A stretch of DNA of 64,000 nucleotides from Trichocoleus sp. GTDB taxonomy: Bacteria; Cyanobacteriota; Cyanobacteriia; Elainellales; Elainellaceae. The stretch covers positions 62,001 to 126,000 of the forward strand of contig DATNQD010000006.1 in NCBI GenBank assembly GCA_036702865.1, in the 5' to 3' direction. Positions 6,845 to 14,999 of the stretch are shown here, one piece after another. The notes beneath the pieces are model-generated. The model made no database searches and was not told where the DNA came from. It saw only the letters and a list, made by a program, of their open reading frames with translations. The first letter of the stretch is position 1; every line of letters begins with the position of its first letter. Position numbers and translations under genes: made by a program.

Positions 6845-9184
6845 ATGAAATTCCGACCTTTTTGGGAACTCCTGGATGAATTAGGGATCGCGTTACCTGC
6901 CTCAAACCGAATTAAAAAGCAACAGCGTAGCCCTGCCAGCTCTAGCCCGCCTCGGATTATGTCGATCGGCTCTGGTTCTGTGCCTGATCCAGAGGAATTG
7001 CTGTACCTTTTAGAGGAGTTGCTTGAGGCAGAGCAATTTGAGCTGGATGAGGAGCCGGAGGCAGAGGATGAATTCTGGGTTCCGCCAGGACAAAAGGTCA
7101 AAGTGGGAGACTATACGATTCCTGGGGGCATGGTGTATGTGGGCGAATACTTACCCTCGATCGGGCGGCATGGGGTTGATCCTTGCCTGATTCGTCCATC
7201 GTTAAGGGCGAAAGGTAAGTCTCCCGACTGCGAGAAAATCCCCAACCTCTACAGCATGTCCTATAGCCAGATGCAGCCAGGCGATCGGGCAGCATATCTA
7301 AAGTGGCTATCAGAAGGGCGGAGCGCTCCCAAAGCCTATATTAGCTACATCTGGATGTTCTTCTATGGTTTAGAGCGGCGGGTACTGCATGACTTACGCA
7401 AAGCAGATTTGCAGACCGATCGCGCCAAGCAGCAAGAGCTAGAGCAGATTGTGGCAGAAGTGAAGCGGCTAAAAAAGCTCTACGGCGATCCGGCTCTCAA
7501 CTGGGCTTTTGTTAATAAAGTAGAGGCATTTCTAGAAATCTGTGAGCTGCTGCGTTCACCAGAAATCAAGGAACAAGCGATTGACCCCTTCAAGGCAAAA
7601 CCCTTTACGCTTCAGATGCGGTTGGGGCAAATGGTGCAGCAAAAGCAGCCAATTCCGGCAGATTGGGCACTTGCCTGGTTTACGCGACTGGCAAATAACG
7701 CCTTACCCACCTCTGCAACGCGGTGCCTGGAGGAATTTAAGAGCCTGTTTCGGTTGCGCTATCAGCAGGAATATGGCGAGGGAATGCGCGTTCGCTCAGG
7801 TCAATCGAAGCTAAAAGCGAGCTATTATCCGTCGAATCCTTCGTTTGGGCGATCGATCGAGATTACGGTCGGAGATCTGCCTGATGTCACCCGTCTGACT
7901 GCCAAAGTTAAAAAGCTGGGTGAGTTAGTGCAGAAATGCCGCCTGGAACTTGATACTCTGAGCCGTTTCATTGCCCGCTATCCGCGTGGACGGAATACGC
8001 TTGCTGCAGTTGCTCTCCTGCCACCCGATTTACTGGAACTGCATGGCGGAACGACACTGAAGAAGCTTAAAACCTGGCTCAACAAGCAGTTTGAACAGGC
8101 TAAAGCTGGGGTGGTTGTGGTGTCTGGTAAGGAGCTAATCAAACTCTGGTCAGACAGCAATTTGGAAAAACTAACGAAAAGTGAAGCAGGCAGTCTTTCT
8201 GGGTTGCTGGCACAGATTGGCTATGGCATGGAACCCGATCCGCGCCTGGGTGGCACATTACCCACGGTTAAAAACAAAATTGCGCTTTTCAAGATGCCGT
8301 CGAATCATCCGTCTATTCCATCGGCAGCTTACGTTCAGGCAACCCTGATTGGCTATTGGGCGATCGGCATTACGCGCGCTGAAGATGCTCCTAGCCCGAT
8401 CGAACAGAATTATTTGCAAACTCACTTACCAGAATTTGTCGCTGTACCAGAGGCAGAACGATCGCGCCTGATCGCTCACCTCCACTGGCTAATTCAGGAA
8501 AAACCAACCCTGCGAAATCTTAAAGCCCGCATTGAACCCATTGAGCCGGAACAGCGAAGCGCGATCGCTCGTTTTCTGGTTCAGGTGGCAGCAGCAGACG
8601 GACAGCCCAAACCGAAAGAAGTGCAGCTTTTGGAAAAAATCTATCAGCAGCTAGAGCTTGACCCCCAAACGCTCTACAGCGATATTCATGACCACAGCAC
8701 CACTGCCAGTGAACCTGTGACGGTTCGTGCTGCTGCGCCGACGAAAGGACATAAAATTCCAGCAAAATCGGCTCAGAAGAAGCAAGAAGGGCTGACGTTG
8801 GATATGACACTGGTGCAGTCGAAACTGGAAGAATCGAAAGAAATTTCGAGTTTACTAGCAGATATTTTTGTCGATGAAAGCGTGGCAGGTCATCCAGCCT
8901 CGGAAACGAAGCCGAAGCGGAGCCGCAAAAAGAAAGCAACTGCACCAACTCGAACTATTGCGGGGTTGGATGGAGCGCATTCAGAGCTTTTGCTTGCTGT
9001 GGCAAAGCAAGCCGTTTGGCAACGAGAAGAATTAGTGCCGATCGCCACTCAGTACGGTCTGATGCTGGATGGTGCACTAGAAGTGATCAACGAAGCAGCT
9101 TTCGATCGCTGTGATGAAGCGGTCATTGAAGGCGATAATTTGCTGGAGGTGAATCAAGACGTATTACGGGAGCTAATGGCATGA
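6845..9184 (+). CDS. TerB_N / TerB / TerB_C domain protein
   Basis: This 779-residue protein has three recognisable parts. After an acidic linker (about 40-77) comes a TerB_N-like domain (about 80-300), with WVPPGQKVKVGDYTIPGGMV, a YSQMQPGDRAAYLKWL segment and an aromatic WMFFYGLERRV helix. The TerB core (about 560-625) has VAAADG followed by KPKEVQLLEKIYQQL. A C-terminal TerB_C-like region (about 640-779) begins LDMTLVQSKLEES and ends FDRCDEAVIEGDNLLEVN. A basic Lys/Arg linker (KPKRSRKKK) lies near residue 700. TerB-type domains are linked to stress response and proposed DNA-processing complexes. It is the first gene of the operon; its stop overlaps the next start by four bases (ATGA). It is probably a scaffold or sensor rather than an enzyme. 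Confidence 0.85.
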   Translation: MKFRPFWELLDELGIALPASNRIKKQQRSPASSSPPRIMSIGSGSVPDPEELLYLLEELLEAEQFELDEEPEAEDEFWVPPGQKVKVGDYTIPGGMVYVGEYLPSIGRHGVDPCLIRPSLRAKGKSPDCEKIPNLYSMSYSQMQPGDRAAYLKWLSEGRSAPKAYISYIWMFFYGLERRVLHDLRKADLQTDRAKQQELEQIVAEVKRLKKLYGDPALNWAFVNKVEAFLEICELLRSPEIKEQAIDPFKAKPFTLQMRLGQMVQQKQPIPADWALAWFTRLANNALPTSATRCLEEFKSLFRLRYQQEYGEGMRVRSGQSKLKASYYPSNPSFGRSIEITVGDLPDVTRLTAKVKKLGELVQKCRLELDTLSRFIARYPRGRNTLAAVALLPPDLLELHGGTTLKKLKTWLNKQFEQAKAGVVVVSGKELIKLWSDSNLEKLTKSEAGSLSGLLAQIGYGMEPDPRLGGTLPTVKNKIALFKMPSNHPSIPSAAYVQATLIGYWAIGITRAEDAPSPIEQNYLQTHLPEFVAVPEAERSRLIAHLHWLIQEKPTLRNLKARIEPIEPEQRSAIARFLVQVAAADGQPKPKEVQLLEKIYQQLELDPQTLYSDIHDHSTTASEPVTVRAAAPTKGHKIPAKSAQKKQEGLTLDMTLVQSKLEESKEISSLLADIFVDESVAGHPASETKPKRSRKKKATAPTRTIAGLDGAHSELLLAVAKQAVWQREELVPIATQYGLMLDGALEVINEAAFDRCDEAVIEGDNLLEVNQDVLRELMA

Positions 9185-10521
9185 CAACAACCCCCATCAA
9201 AGCAAAAGATCGGGATACGGTGATCCAATCGCTGCAAGCTGGAGTTGTGCCAAGACGTGGACAGCATTTAATTCAGGTCGGACGAGTTGAAGAAACCAAA
9301 GCCGTGATTCGTGACCTCGATCGCATTGCCGAAGGTGGATCAGCGATCCGATTTGTGATTGGCGAATATGGTTCTGGTAAAACCTTCTTTCTGTCGCTGG
9401 TGCGATCGATTGCGCTGGAGAAAAAGCTGGTCACAGCTCATGCCGACCTCACCCCCGATCGCCGCCTCCACGCCACTGCCGGACAAGCCCGATCGCTTTA
9501 TGCCGAATTGATGCAAAATTTAGCGACTCGCACCAAACCAGAGGGCGGCGCATTACCCAGCATCATTGAACGATTTGTTACTTCTGCCGTGAGTGAAGGA
9601 CGCGATCGAGAGATTGATCCAGAAGTGGTGATTCGAGAACGATTGGCGCATTTGTCGGAGATGGTCGGTGGATATGATTTTGCTGAGGTTGTTGCTGCTT
9701 ATTGGAAAGGACATGACAACGGCAACGAAGATCTAAAAGCGAATGCGATCCGTTGGCTACGTGGTGAGTTTACGACTCGTACTGATGCGAGAAATGCACT
9801 CGGTGTGAGAACGATCGTCGATGATGCAAACGTGTACGATCAGTTGAAGCTCTTTACCGAGCTGGTGCGCCTGGCTGGATATAGTGGGTTTCTCATTTGT
9901 TTGGATGAATTGGTGAACCTCTATAAACTTGCCAATACTCAAGCTCGTAAAAGCAACTATGAACAGATTCTTCGCATCTTAAATGATTGTTTGCAAGGAA
10001 GCGCCAGCGGCTTAGGCTTTATGATGGGCGGCACACCCGACTTTTTGATGGATACCCGTCGAGGGCTTTACAGCTATCCGGCACTGCAATCGCGCCTTGC
10101 CGAAAATACCTTTGCTGTAAATGGATTAGTAGACTACAACAATCCGGTTTTGCGCTTAGGCAATCTCAGCCCTGAAGATCTGTTTGTGCTGCTGAGTAAA
10201 ATTCGTCATGTGTTTGCCTTCGGAGATCCTGCCCAATATTTGTTACCGGACGAAGGAATTCAGGCATTTATGGTGCATTGCTCGAAGCGCATTGGCGAAG
10301 CCTATTTCCGCACACCGCGCAACACAATTAAAGCCTTTATTGATCTGCTGTCTGTACTAGAGCAAAACAAACAAGTCTCCTGGAAAGATCTGGTATCTCA
10401 AGTCAGCGTTACCCCCGAAGCCAACCCCGATCTGCTGACATCCCAAATCAAAAATAACGGCAAGTCGATCGCCCCTGTTGCAGAGGTAGAAGATGACGAC
10501 CTCGCTTCCTTCCGACTCTAA
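9181..10521 (+). CDS. BrxD-like P-loop ATPase (BREX ATP-binding family, DUF2791)
   Basis: This 446-residue ATPase has Walker A GEYGSGKT (61-68) and Walker B FLICLDEL (237-244). The N-terminal VPRRGQHLIQVGR stretch and the GGTPDFLMD segment after Walker B match the BREX system ATP-binding family (BrxD). BrxD proteins occur with the BrxHI helicase in some BREX phage-defence loci, and both partners are present here. The start overlaps the TerB stop by four bases and the stop overlaps the helicase start by 29 bases, so the three genes are probably translated together. It likely loads or drives the helicase on DNA. No PglZ, PglX or BrxC homologue is in the window. Confidence 0.85.
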   Translation: MTTTPIKAKDRDTVIQSLQAGVVPRRGQHLIQVGRVEETKAVIRDLDRIAEGGSAIRFVIGEYGSGKTFFLSLVRSIALEKKLVTAHADLTPDRRLHATAGQARSLYAELMQNLATRTKPEGGALPSIIERFVTSAVSEGRDREIDPEVVIRERLAHLSEMVGGYDFAEVVAAYWKGHDNGNEDLKANAIRWLRGEFTTRTDARNALGVRTIVDDANVYDQLKLFTELVRLAGYSGFLICLDELVNLYKLANTQARKSNYEQILRILNDCLQGSASGLGFMMGGTPDFLMDTRRGLYSYPALQSRLAENTFAVNGLVDYNNPVLRLGNLSPEDLFVLLSKIRHVFAFGDPAQYLLPDEGIQAFMVHCSKRIGEAYFRTPRNTIKAFIDLLSVLEQNKQVSWKDLVSQVSVTPEANPDLLTSQIKNNGKSIAPVAEVEDDDLASFRL

Positions 10522-12718
10522 TCCCGTCTCTTCGGGCTTCTTTCAACTACACGAACAAATCCAGCGCTGGATCTGGCAGCAGCAATGGACGGAGTTGCGC
10601 GACATTCAGGAACAGGCGATCGCGCCAATTCTCTCTGGGCAGACAGATGTGATTATTTCTGCTGCAACCGCAAGCGGTAAAACAGAAGCCGCGTTTTTGC
10701 CCATTTTCTCGAAATTAATGACTGAACCAGGGGAAGGAGTGCGAGTTCTTTATCTCAGTCCCTTGAAAGCGCTAATTAACGACCAATATCGCCGCCTCTC
10801 AGAATTAGGTGAACTGCTCGACATTCCCATTCATCCCTGGCATGGGGACGTGGATGCGGGTCGGAAGCAAAAGGTGCTGAAGCAACCTTCTGGTGTCGTG
10901 CTGATTACCCCCGAATCGCTGGAAGCGTTATTTGTGCGACGCGGCTATGAACTGGCAGGAATTTTTCCGGCGCTCAGCTCTGTCGTGATTGATGAACTGC
11001 ATTCGTTTATTGGGCTGGAACGAGGAATGCAGCTCCAAAGCTTGATGCACCGGGTTGAACTGGTCGCAGGACGATCGATTCCCCGAATTGGCTTAAGCGC
11101 CACGTTGGGGGATATGGCATTAGCGGCAGATTTTTTGCGGCCCGGAAAAGGGGATGCTGTTCTGGCGATCACCTCTCATGAAGAAGGGCAGGAACTCAAA
11201 ATTCAGGTGCGCGGCTATCGCAAGTTGGCTCCTCAAGATGAATCAATCCCTGAAACAGACAAGCCAGCAGACTCGGAGGAATCGGGTGATGAGTTTGCCA
11301 TTGCTGCCCATTTGTACAAAGTGCTGCGCGGCACCAATAACCTGATTTTTATTAATCGGCGGGCAGATGTCGAGGCTTACGCCGATCGCCTGCGTCGCTT
11401 GTGTGAACACCATCATGTGCCAAATGAGTTCCTGCCACATCATGGCAATCTCTCGAAAGAACTGCGCGAAGATGCCGAACAAGCCTTACGCGGCGAACGT
11501 CCTGCCAATGTGGTCTGCACAACAACGCTGGAAATGGGCATTGATATTGGCGCAATGACTTCGATCGCCCAGGTGGGAGCGCCCTTTTCTGTCACCAGTA
11601 CCCGCCAAAGATTAGGACGATCGGGCAGACGAGCCGGAGATCCTGCCATTCTGCGCTGCTACATTTCTGAGCCAGAAGTGACGCCAGAAACGCCTCCTCA
11701 AGATGCCCTCCATCCCGCACTGATGCAGACGATCGCCATCATTAACCTGTTGCTCGATCGCTGGTGTGAGCCGCCTGCAACCGGAAAGCTGCACCTCTCG
11801 ACGCTGATTCAGCAGTTCTTATCCTTGATTGCTCAATATGGCGGCGTGAAGGCAACGCAAGCATGGCAGGTGCTTTGTCAAACGGGCGCATTTCGTACCG
11901 TCGATCAAACTTTATTTATTCAACTGCTGCGCGCTCTGGGTGAGCATGATTTGATCCAACAAAGCCAGGATGGACTACTGCTTTTGGGTGTCAAAGGCGA
12001 AAAACTCGTCAACCACTACAGTTTTTACACTGCGTTTCAAACCTCGATCGAATATCGTGTGGTTACCAGCGGCAAAACTTTGGGAACCTTACCCGTTGAT
12101 TATCCACTGGTGGAAGGGCTGTACCTGATTTTCGGCGGATATCGCTGGCAGATTCTGACCGTAGACCAGGAACATAAAGTTGTAGAGGTTGCCCAATCAT
12201 CTGCCGGACGAGTCCCCAGCTTCAGCGGCAGTGGCGGATTCATTCACGATCGCATTCGTCAGGAAATGTATCGGCTTTATTGTTCCGAAGAGACACCAAT
12301 TTTTCTAGATGCGACAGCTCGGAGCCTTTTAGCGGAAGCCAGAGCCAACTTTACCCAATATCACCTTGATCGCACTTCAATTTTGGCGTATGGGCGGGAA
12401 GTGCTTTTGTTTCCCTGGTGTGGGGATGTGATTATGAACACGCTGCTGATCCAGCTTCGGGCAAGAGGACTGTCTGTTGGTCGAGACGGCATTGCTCTAA
12501 TTGTTGAAGGCATAACCCCCCAGCAGCTCACAAACCACCTCAAAACAATTGTCGCCCAACCTCTAGCCGATCCCATCATGCTTGCTGCTACTGTGAAAAA
12601 CATCGTTCTCGAAAAGCACGATCGCTTTCTCAGCGAAGAACTGCTCTGCCGCAACTATGCCTCCGGCTACCTCGATCTAGCAGGGACAAAAAACGCGATC
12701 GATCGAATGATTCGCTAA
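10493..12718 (+). CDS. Lhr/BrxHI-like superfamily 2 helicase
   Basis: This 741-residue DEAD/DEAH helicase has motif I ATASGKTEAA (about 58-67), motif Ia LSPLKALINDQ, motif II DELH (167-170), motif III SATLGD (202-207) and motif VI QRLGRSGRR (372-380). The TTLEMGIDIG stretch before motif VI is typical of Lhr-family helicases. It lacks the long C-terminal extension of full-size Lhr, and the residues after motif VI contain a winged-helix-like part. It should translocate on and unwind nucleic acid using ATP. The 29-base overlap with the BrxD-like gene gives it the layout of a brxD-brxHI pair. The ABC ATPase gene follows about 100 bases later, with no clear terminator between them. Confidence 0.88.
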   Translation: MTTSLPSDSNPVSSGFFQLHEQIQRWIWQQQWTELRDIQEQAIAPILSGQTDVIISAATASGKTEAAFLPIFSKLMTEPGEGVRVLYLSPLKALINDQYRRLSELGELLDIPIHPWHGDVDAGRKQKVLKQPSGVVLITPESLEALFVRRGYELAGIFPALSSVVIDELHSFIGLERGMQLQSLMHRVELVAGRSIPRIGLSATLGDMALAADFLRPGKGDAVLAITSHEEGQELKIQVRGYRKLAPQDESIPETDKPADSEESGDEFAIAAHLYKVLRGTNNLIFINRRADVEAYADRLRRLCEHHHVPNEFLPHHGNLSKELREDAEQALRGERPANVVCTTTLEMGIDIGAMTSIAQVGAPFSVTSTRQRLGRSGRRAGDPAILRCYISEPEVTPETPPQDALHPALMQTIAIINLLLDRWCEPPATGKLHLSTLIQQFLSLIAQYGGVKATQAWQVLCQTGAFRTVDQTLFIQLLRALGEHDLIQQSQDGLLLLGVKGEKLVNHYSFYTAFQTSIEYRVVTSGKTLGTLPVDYPLVEGLYLIFGGYRWQILTVDQEHKVVEVAQSSAGRVPSFSGSGGFIHDRIRQEMYRLYCSEETPIFLDATARSLLAEARANFTQYHLDRTSILAYGREVLLFPWCGDVIMNTLLIQLRARGLSVGRDGIALIVEGITPQQLTNHLKTIVAQPLADPIMLAATVKNIVLEKHDRFLSEELLCRNYASGYLDLAGTKNAIDRMIR

Positions 12719-12822
12719 ACGCCTGATCCCAACCCCTGTTTCCAAATCCATACAGTCAATTGCAAGCAAGCTTGATAAAATTTCTGAAGTCTGGAGAACA
12801 GGGCAAGAATCCCCAAAAAACT

Positions 12823-14127
12823 GTGGCACAAGTTGTTTTAGAAAATATTTACAAGAGTTTTTCACATCGGCAAGGCAGACGATCGGCTCGTCCCTCTGAT
12901 CGGCTATCTGGTACAACTGTGCTTGAAGCCCCGGAGGCAGAAACCTCTCACTCCGTCAGCGTTTTACGGCGAATTCACCTGGACATTCAAGATGGGGAAT
13001 TCATGGTGCTGGTGGGTCCGTCGGGCTGCGGTAAGAGTACGCTGCTGCGATTGATTGCGGGTCTGGAAACCCTGACGGGCGGCAATATTTGGGTGGGCGA
13101 TCGATTGGTCAATGATCTCCCGCCGAAAGAACGCGATATGGCGATGGTGTTTCAGAGCTACGCGCTTTATCCACACATGACCGTTTATGAAAATCTGGCG
13201 TTTGGGCTGCGGCGCACCTGGAAGGAAGATGAGGATGAGGGAAAGGGAAGACGCGGAGACGCTGAGGGCAAGCCGGAGTGGATGGAGCGATTGTTGGTTG
13301 GGGCAACGCGAGCGTTTCCCAGAGGGTTTCGCTATTGGTCGGTAGAAGAACGGGCTATCGATCAGCGAGTGCGAACAGTGGCACAGATGCTTCAGCTTGA
13401 TCAATTGCTCGATCGACTGCCCAAGCAGCTTTCAGGTGGACAGAAGCAGCGAGTCGCCTTGGGGCGGGCAATGGCGAGGAATCCGCAGGTGTTTCTGATG
13501 GATGAACCCCTGTCGAACCTGGATGCCAAACTGCGAACGGAGACACGCAGCCAAATTGTCAATCTTCAGCGCAAGCTTGGCACAACCACCATCTACGTGA
13601 CGCACGACCAGACCGAAGCCATGACCATGGGCGATCGAATTGCTGTGATGAATGCTGGACAAATTCAGCAGGTGGCTCGTCCGCTGGAGCTTTATAACCA
13701 TCCGGCAAATCGCTTTGTCGCGGAATTTATTGGCTCACCGCCGATGAACTTTCTCTCGGTTCAGGTGAAAGCCCCGCTGCTAATTCAACATCCTCAGTTT
13801 CGCCTGACGCTGCCAGAATCCTGGGAAGCTCCTCTACGTCTATATGATGGGCGATCGGTAACATTGGGCATCCGTCCAGAACACCTCAGCGTTAGCCTGC
13901 CTGCACCCAAAAATATTCCCGTTGTGGTCGATCGCGTGGAGGCACTAGGCAGCGAAACCTATCTCACTGTCACCCTGACTGAAGCGAATCCTCAGTTCAA
14001 AACCTCAGTGCTGCAAGTTCGCGTTGAACCCGATCGCCCTGTCACTGTTGGCGAGGCAATTTGGCTGGCAATTGCGTCTGAAAAAATTCATCTGTTTAAT
14101 AACGAAACAGGAGAAGCAATTTCTTGA
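12823..14127 (+). CDS. MalK/UgpC-type ABC transporter ATPase
   Basis: This is about 434 residues if it starts at GTG 12823 (MAQVVLENIYKSF, the usual beginning of the family); a TTG at 12760 would add 21 residues. Walker A is GPSGCGKST (about 64-72), the Q-loop FQSYALYP, the signature LSGGQ (about 202-206), Walker B VFLMDEP and the switch His is in VTHDQTE. The C-terminal TOBE-type domain (EFIGSPPMNF, LGIRPEHL) is that of sugar or glycerol-phosphate importers of the CUT1 class. No permease or binding protein is nearby, so it probably serves several importers. Two expansions are notable: about 28 residues before Walker A (RQGRRSARPSDR) and about 50 between the Q-loop and signature, starting with a charged EDEDEGKGRRGD stretch. 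Confidence 0.85.
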   Translation: MAQVVLENIYKSFSHRQGRRSARPSDRLSGTTVLEAPEAETSHSVSVLRRIHLDIQDGEFMVLVGPSGCGKSTLLRLIAGLETLTGGNIWVGDRLVNDLPPKERDMAMVFQSYALYPHMTVYENLAFGLRRTWKEDEDEGKGRRGDAEGKPEWMERLLVGATRAFPRGFRYWSVEERAIDQRVRTVAQMLQLDQLLDRLPKQLSGGQKQRVALGRAMARNPQVFLMDEPLSNLDAKLRTETRSQIVNLQRKLGTTTIYVTHDQTEAMTMGDRIAVMNAGQIQQVARPLELYNHPANRFVAEFIGSPPMNFLSVQVKAPLLIQHPQFRLTLPESWEAPLRLYDGRSVTLGIRPEHLSVSLPAPKNIPVVVDRVEALGSETYLTVTLTEANPQFKTSVLQVRVEPDRPVTVGEAIWLAIASEKIHLFNNETGEAIS

Positions 14128-14176
14128 TCAATTTGACTAACAATAAAGCGACCAATATTATTAATGCAATTGTTAC

Positions 14177-14995
14177 TTACCTCTGGCAACTCGGACAGTA
14201 ATACAATCTTCTGCCACCCAGCATTTCTTTAACGATCGCCGTACCGCACAAAAAACAAGGTTTGCTTTCCCGGTTGAAGACATAATGCCGATACTCATAG
14301 CGCGGCTTGCCCTGTGCTTTCAAAGCTTCGACAATTTGCAAGTCGTTTGTAATACCTTTGGTGCGGTAAGATTCCTGGCTCAGCCCGATCGAGGCTTTTG
14401 CTAAAGCTTCAATTTGCCCAGACGAACAGTCGATCGGACGATAGGTCGGTGACACTTTTGCCAAGAATAATACTTCGCTTCGCAGATAGTTTCCTAAGCC
14501 ACAAAGAAAGTTTTGATTGAGCAGTAATCCGGTTAAAGCCCGCCGATGGAATTGCTTGCTTGTGAAGCGATCGATCACCTGTTCAACAGTTGTTGATGCA
14601 GCTAATACATCAATGCCTAAATGGCTCAAAAAGGGATGAATTAAAATATCTTCATCCGTGAGAACTTGAATCTCAGATGCGCTGTAAAGTAGCGCCGATT
14701 TCTTGGAATTGTGAATTGCTAATCGAAGTTGCCGATTTGTTTCTGGATAAGTATGAGCTTTGCGGATCATCCATTGCCCATAAAGCTGATTATGGCTGTA
14801 GATGCTGAGAGCATTCGCAAACCGAATCAACACTGCCTTCCCTCTCGGTTCCACCGAAAGCACCGCCTGATCTTTTAGCGTCGCTTCATAAGGCTTGAGC
14901 CGATCGAACGCAAAGAAAATTTCAGTCACCGGATAAGGAACGATCGCTTTGGCAATGTCATCCGCAGCGCGTTTGATTTCAGGTCCTTCAGGCAT
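14177..14995 (-). CDS. nei: Endonuclease VIII-like DNA glycosylase/AP lyase
   Basis: This 272-residue member of the Fpg/Nei family starts MPEGPEIKRAADDI. Processed Pro2 is the expected Schiff-base nucleophile, with Glu3 and Glu6 conserved. The helix-two-turn-helix segment has GLGNYLRSEVL, and a C-terminal zinc finger is formed by CFLCG and YYCPSCQ. MPEGPE rather than MPELPE favours Nei over Fpg. It excises oxidised pyrimidines and cleaves the abasic site in base excision repair. It starts five bases from the end of the upstream transglycosylase gene (15000), so the two may share a transcript. Confidence 0.9.
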   Translation of the reverse strand: MPEGPEIKRAADDIAKAIVPYPVTEIFFAFDRLKPYEATLKDQAVLSVEPRGKAVLIRFANALSIYSHNQLYGQWMIRKAHTYPETNRQLRLAIHNSKKSALLYSASEIQVLTDEDILIHPFLSHLGIDVLAASTTVEQVIDRFTSKQFHRRALTGLLLNQNFLCGLGNYLRSEVLFLAKVSPTYRPIDCSSGQIEALAKASIGLSQESYRTKGITNDLQIVEALKAQGKPRYEYRHYVFNRESKPCFLCGTAIVKEMLGGRRLYYCPSCQR

Positions 14996-14999
14996 TCAA

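Noticed and set aside
6845-12718. Complete BREX system
   Set aside because: PglZ, PglX, BrxC and a methyltransferase are missing from the window, so only the BrxD- and BrxHI-like parts can be claimed.
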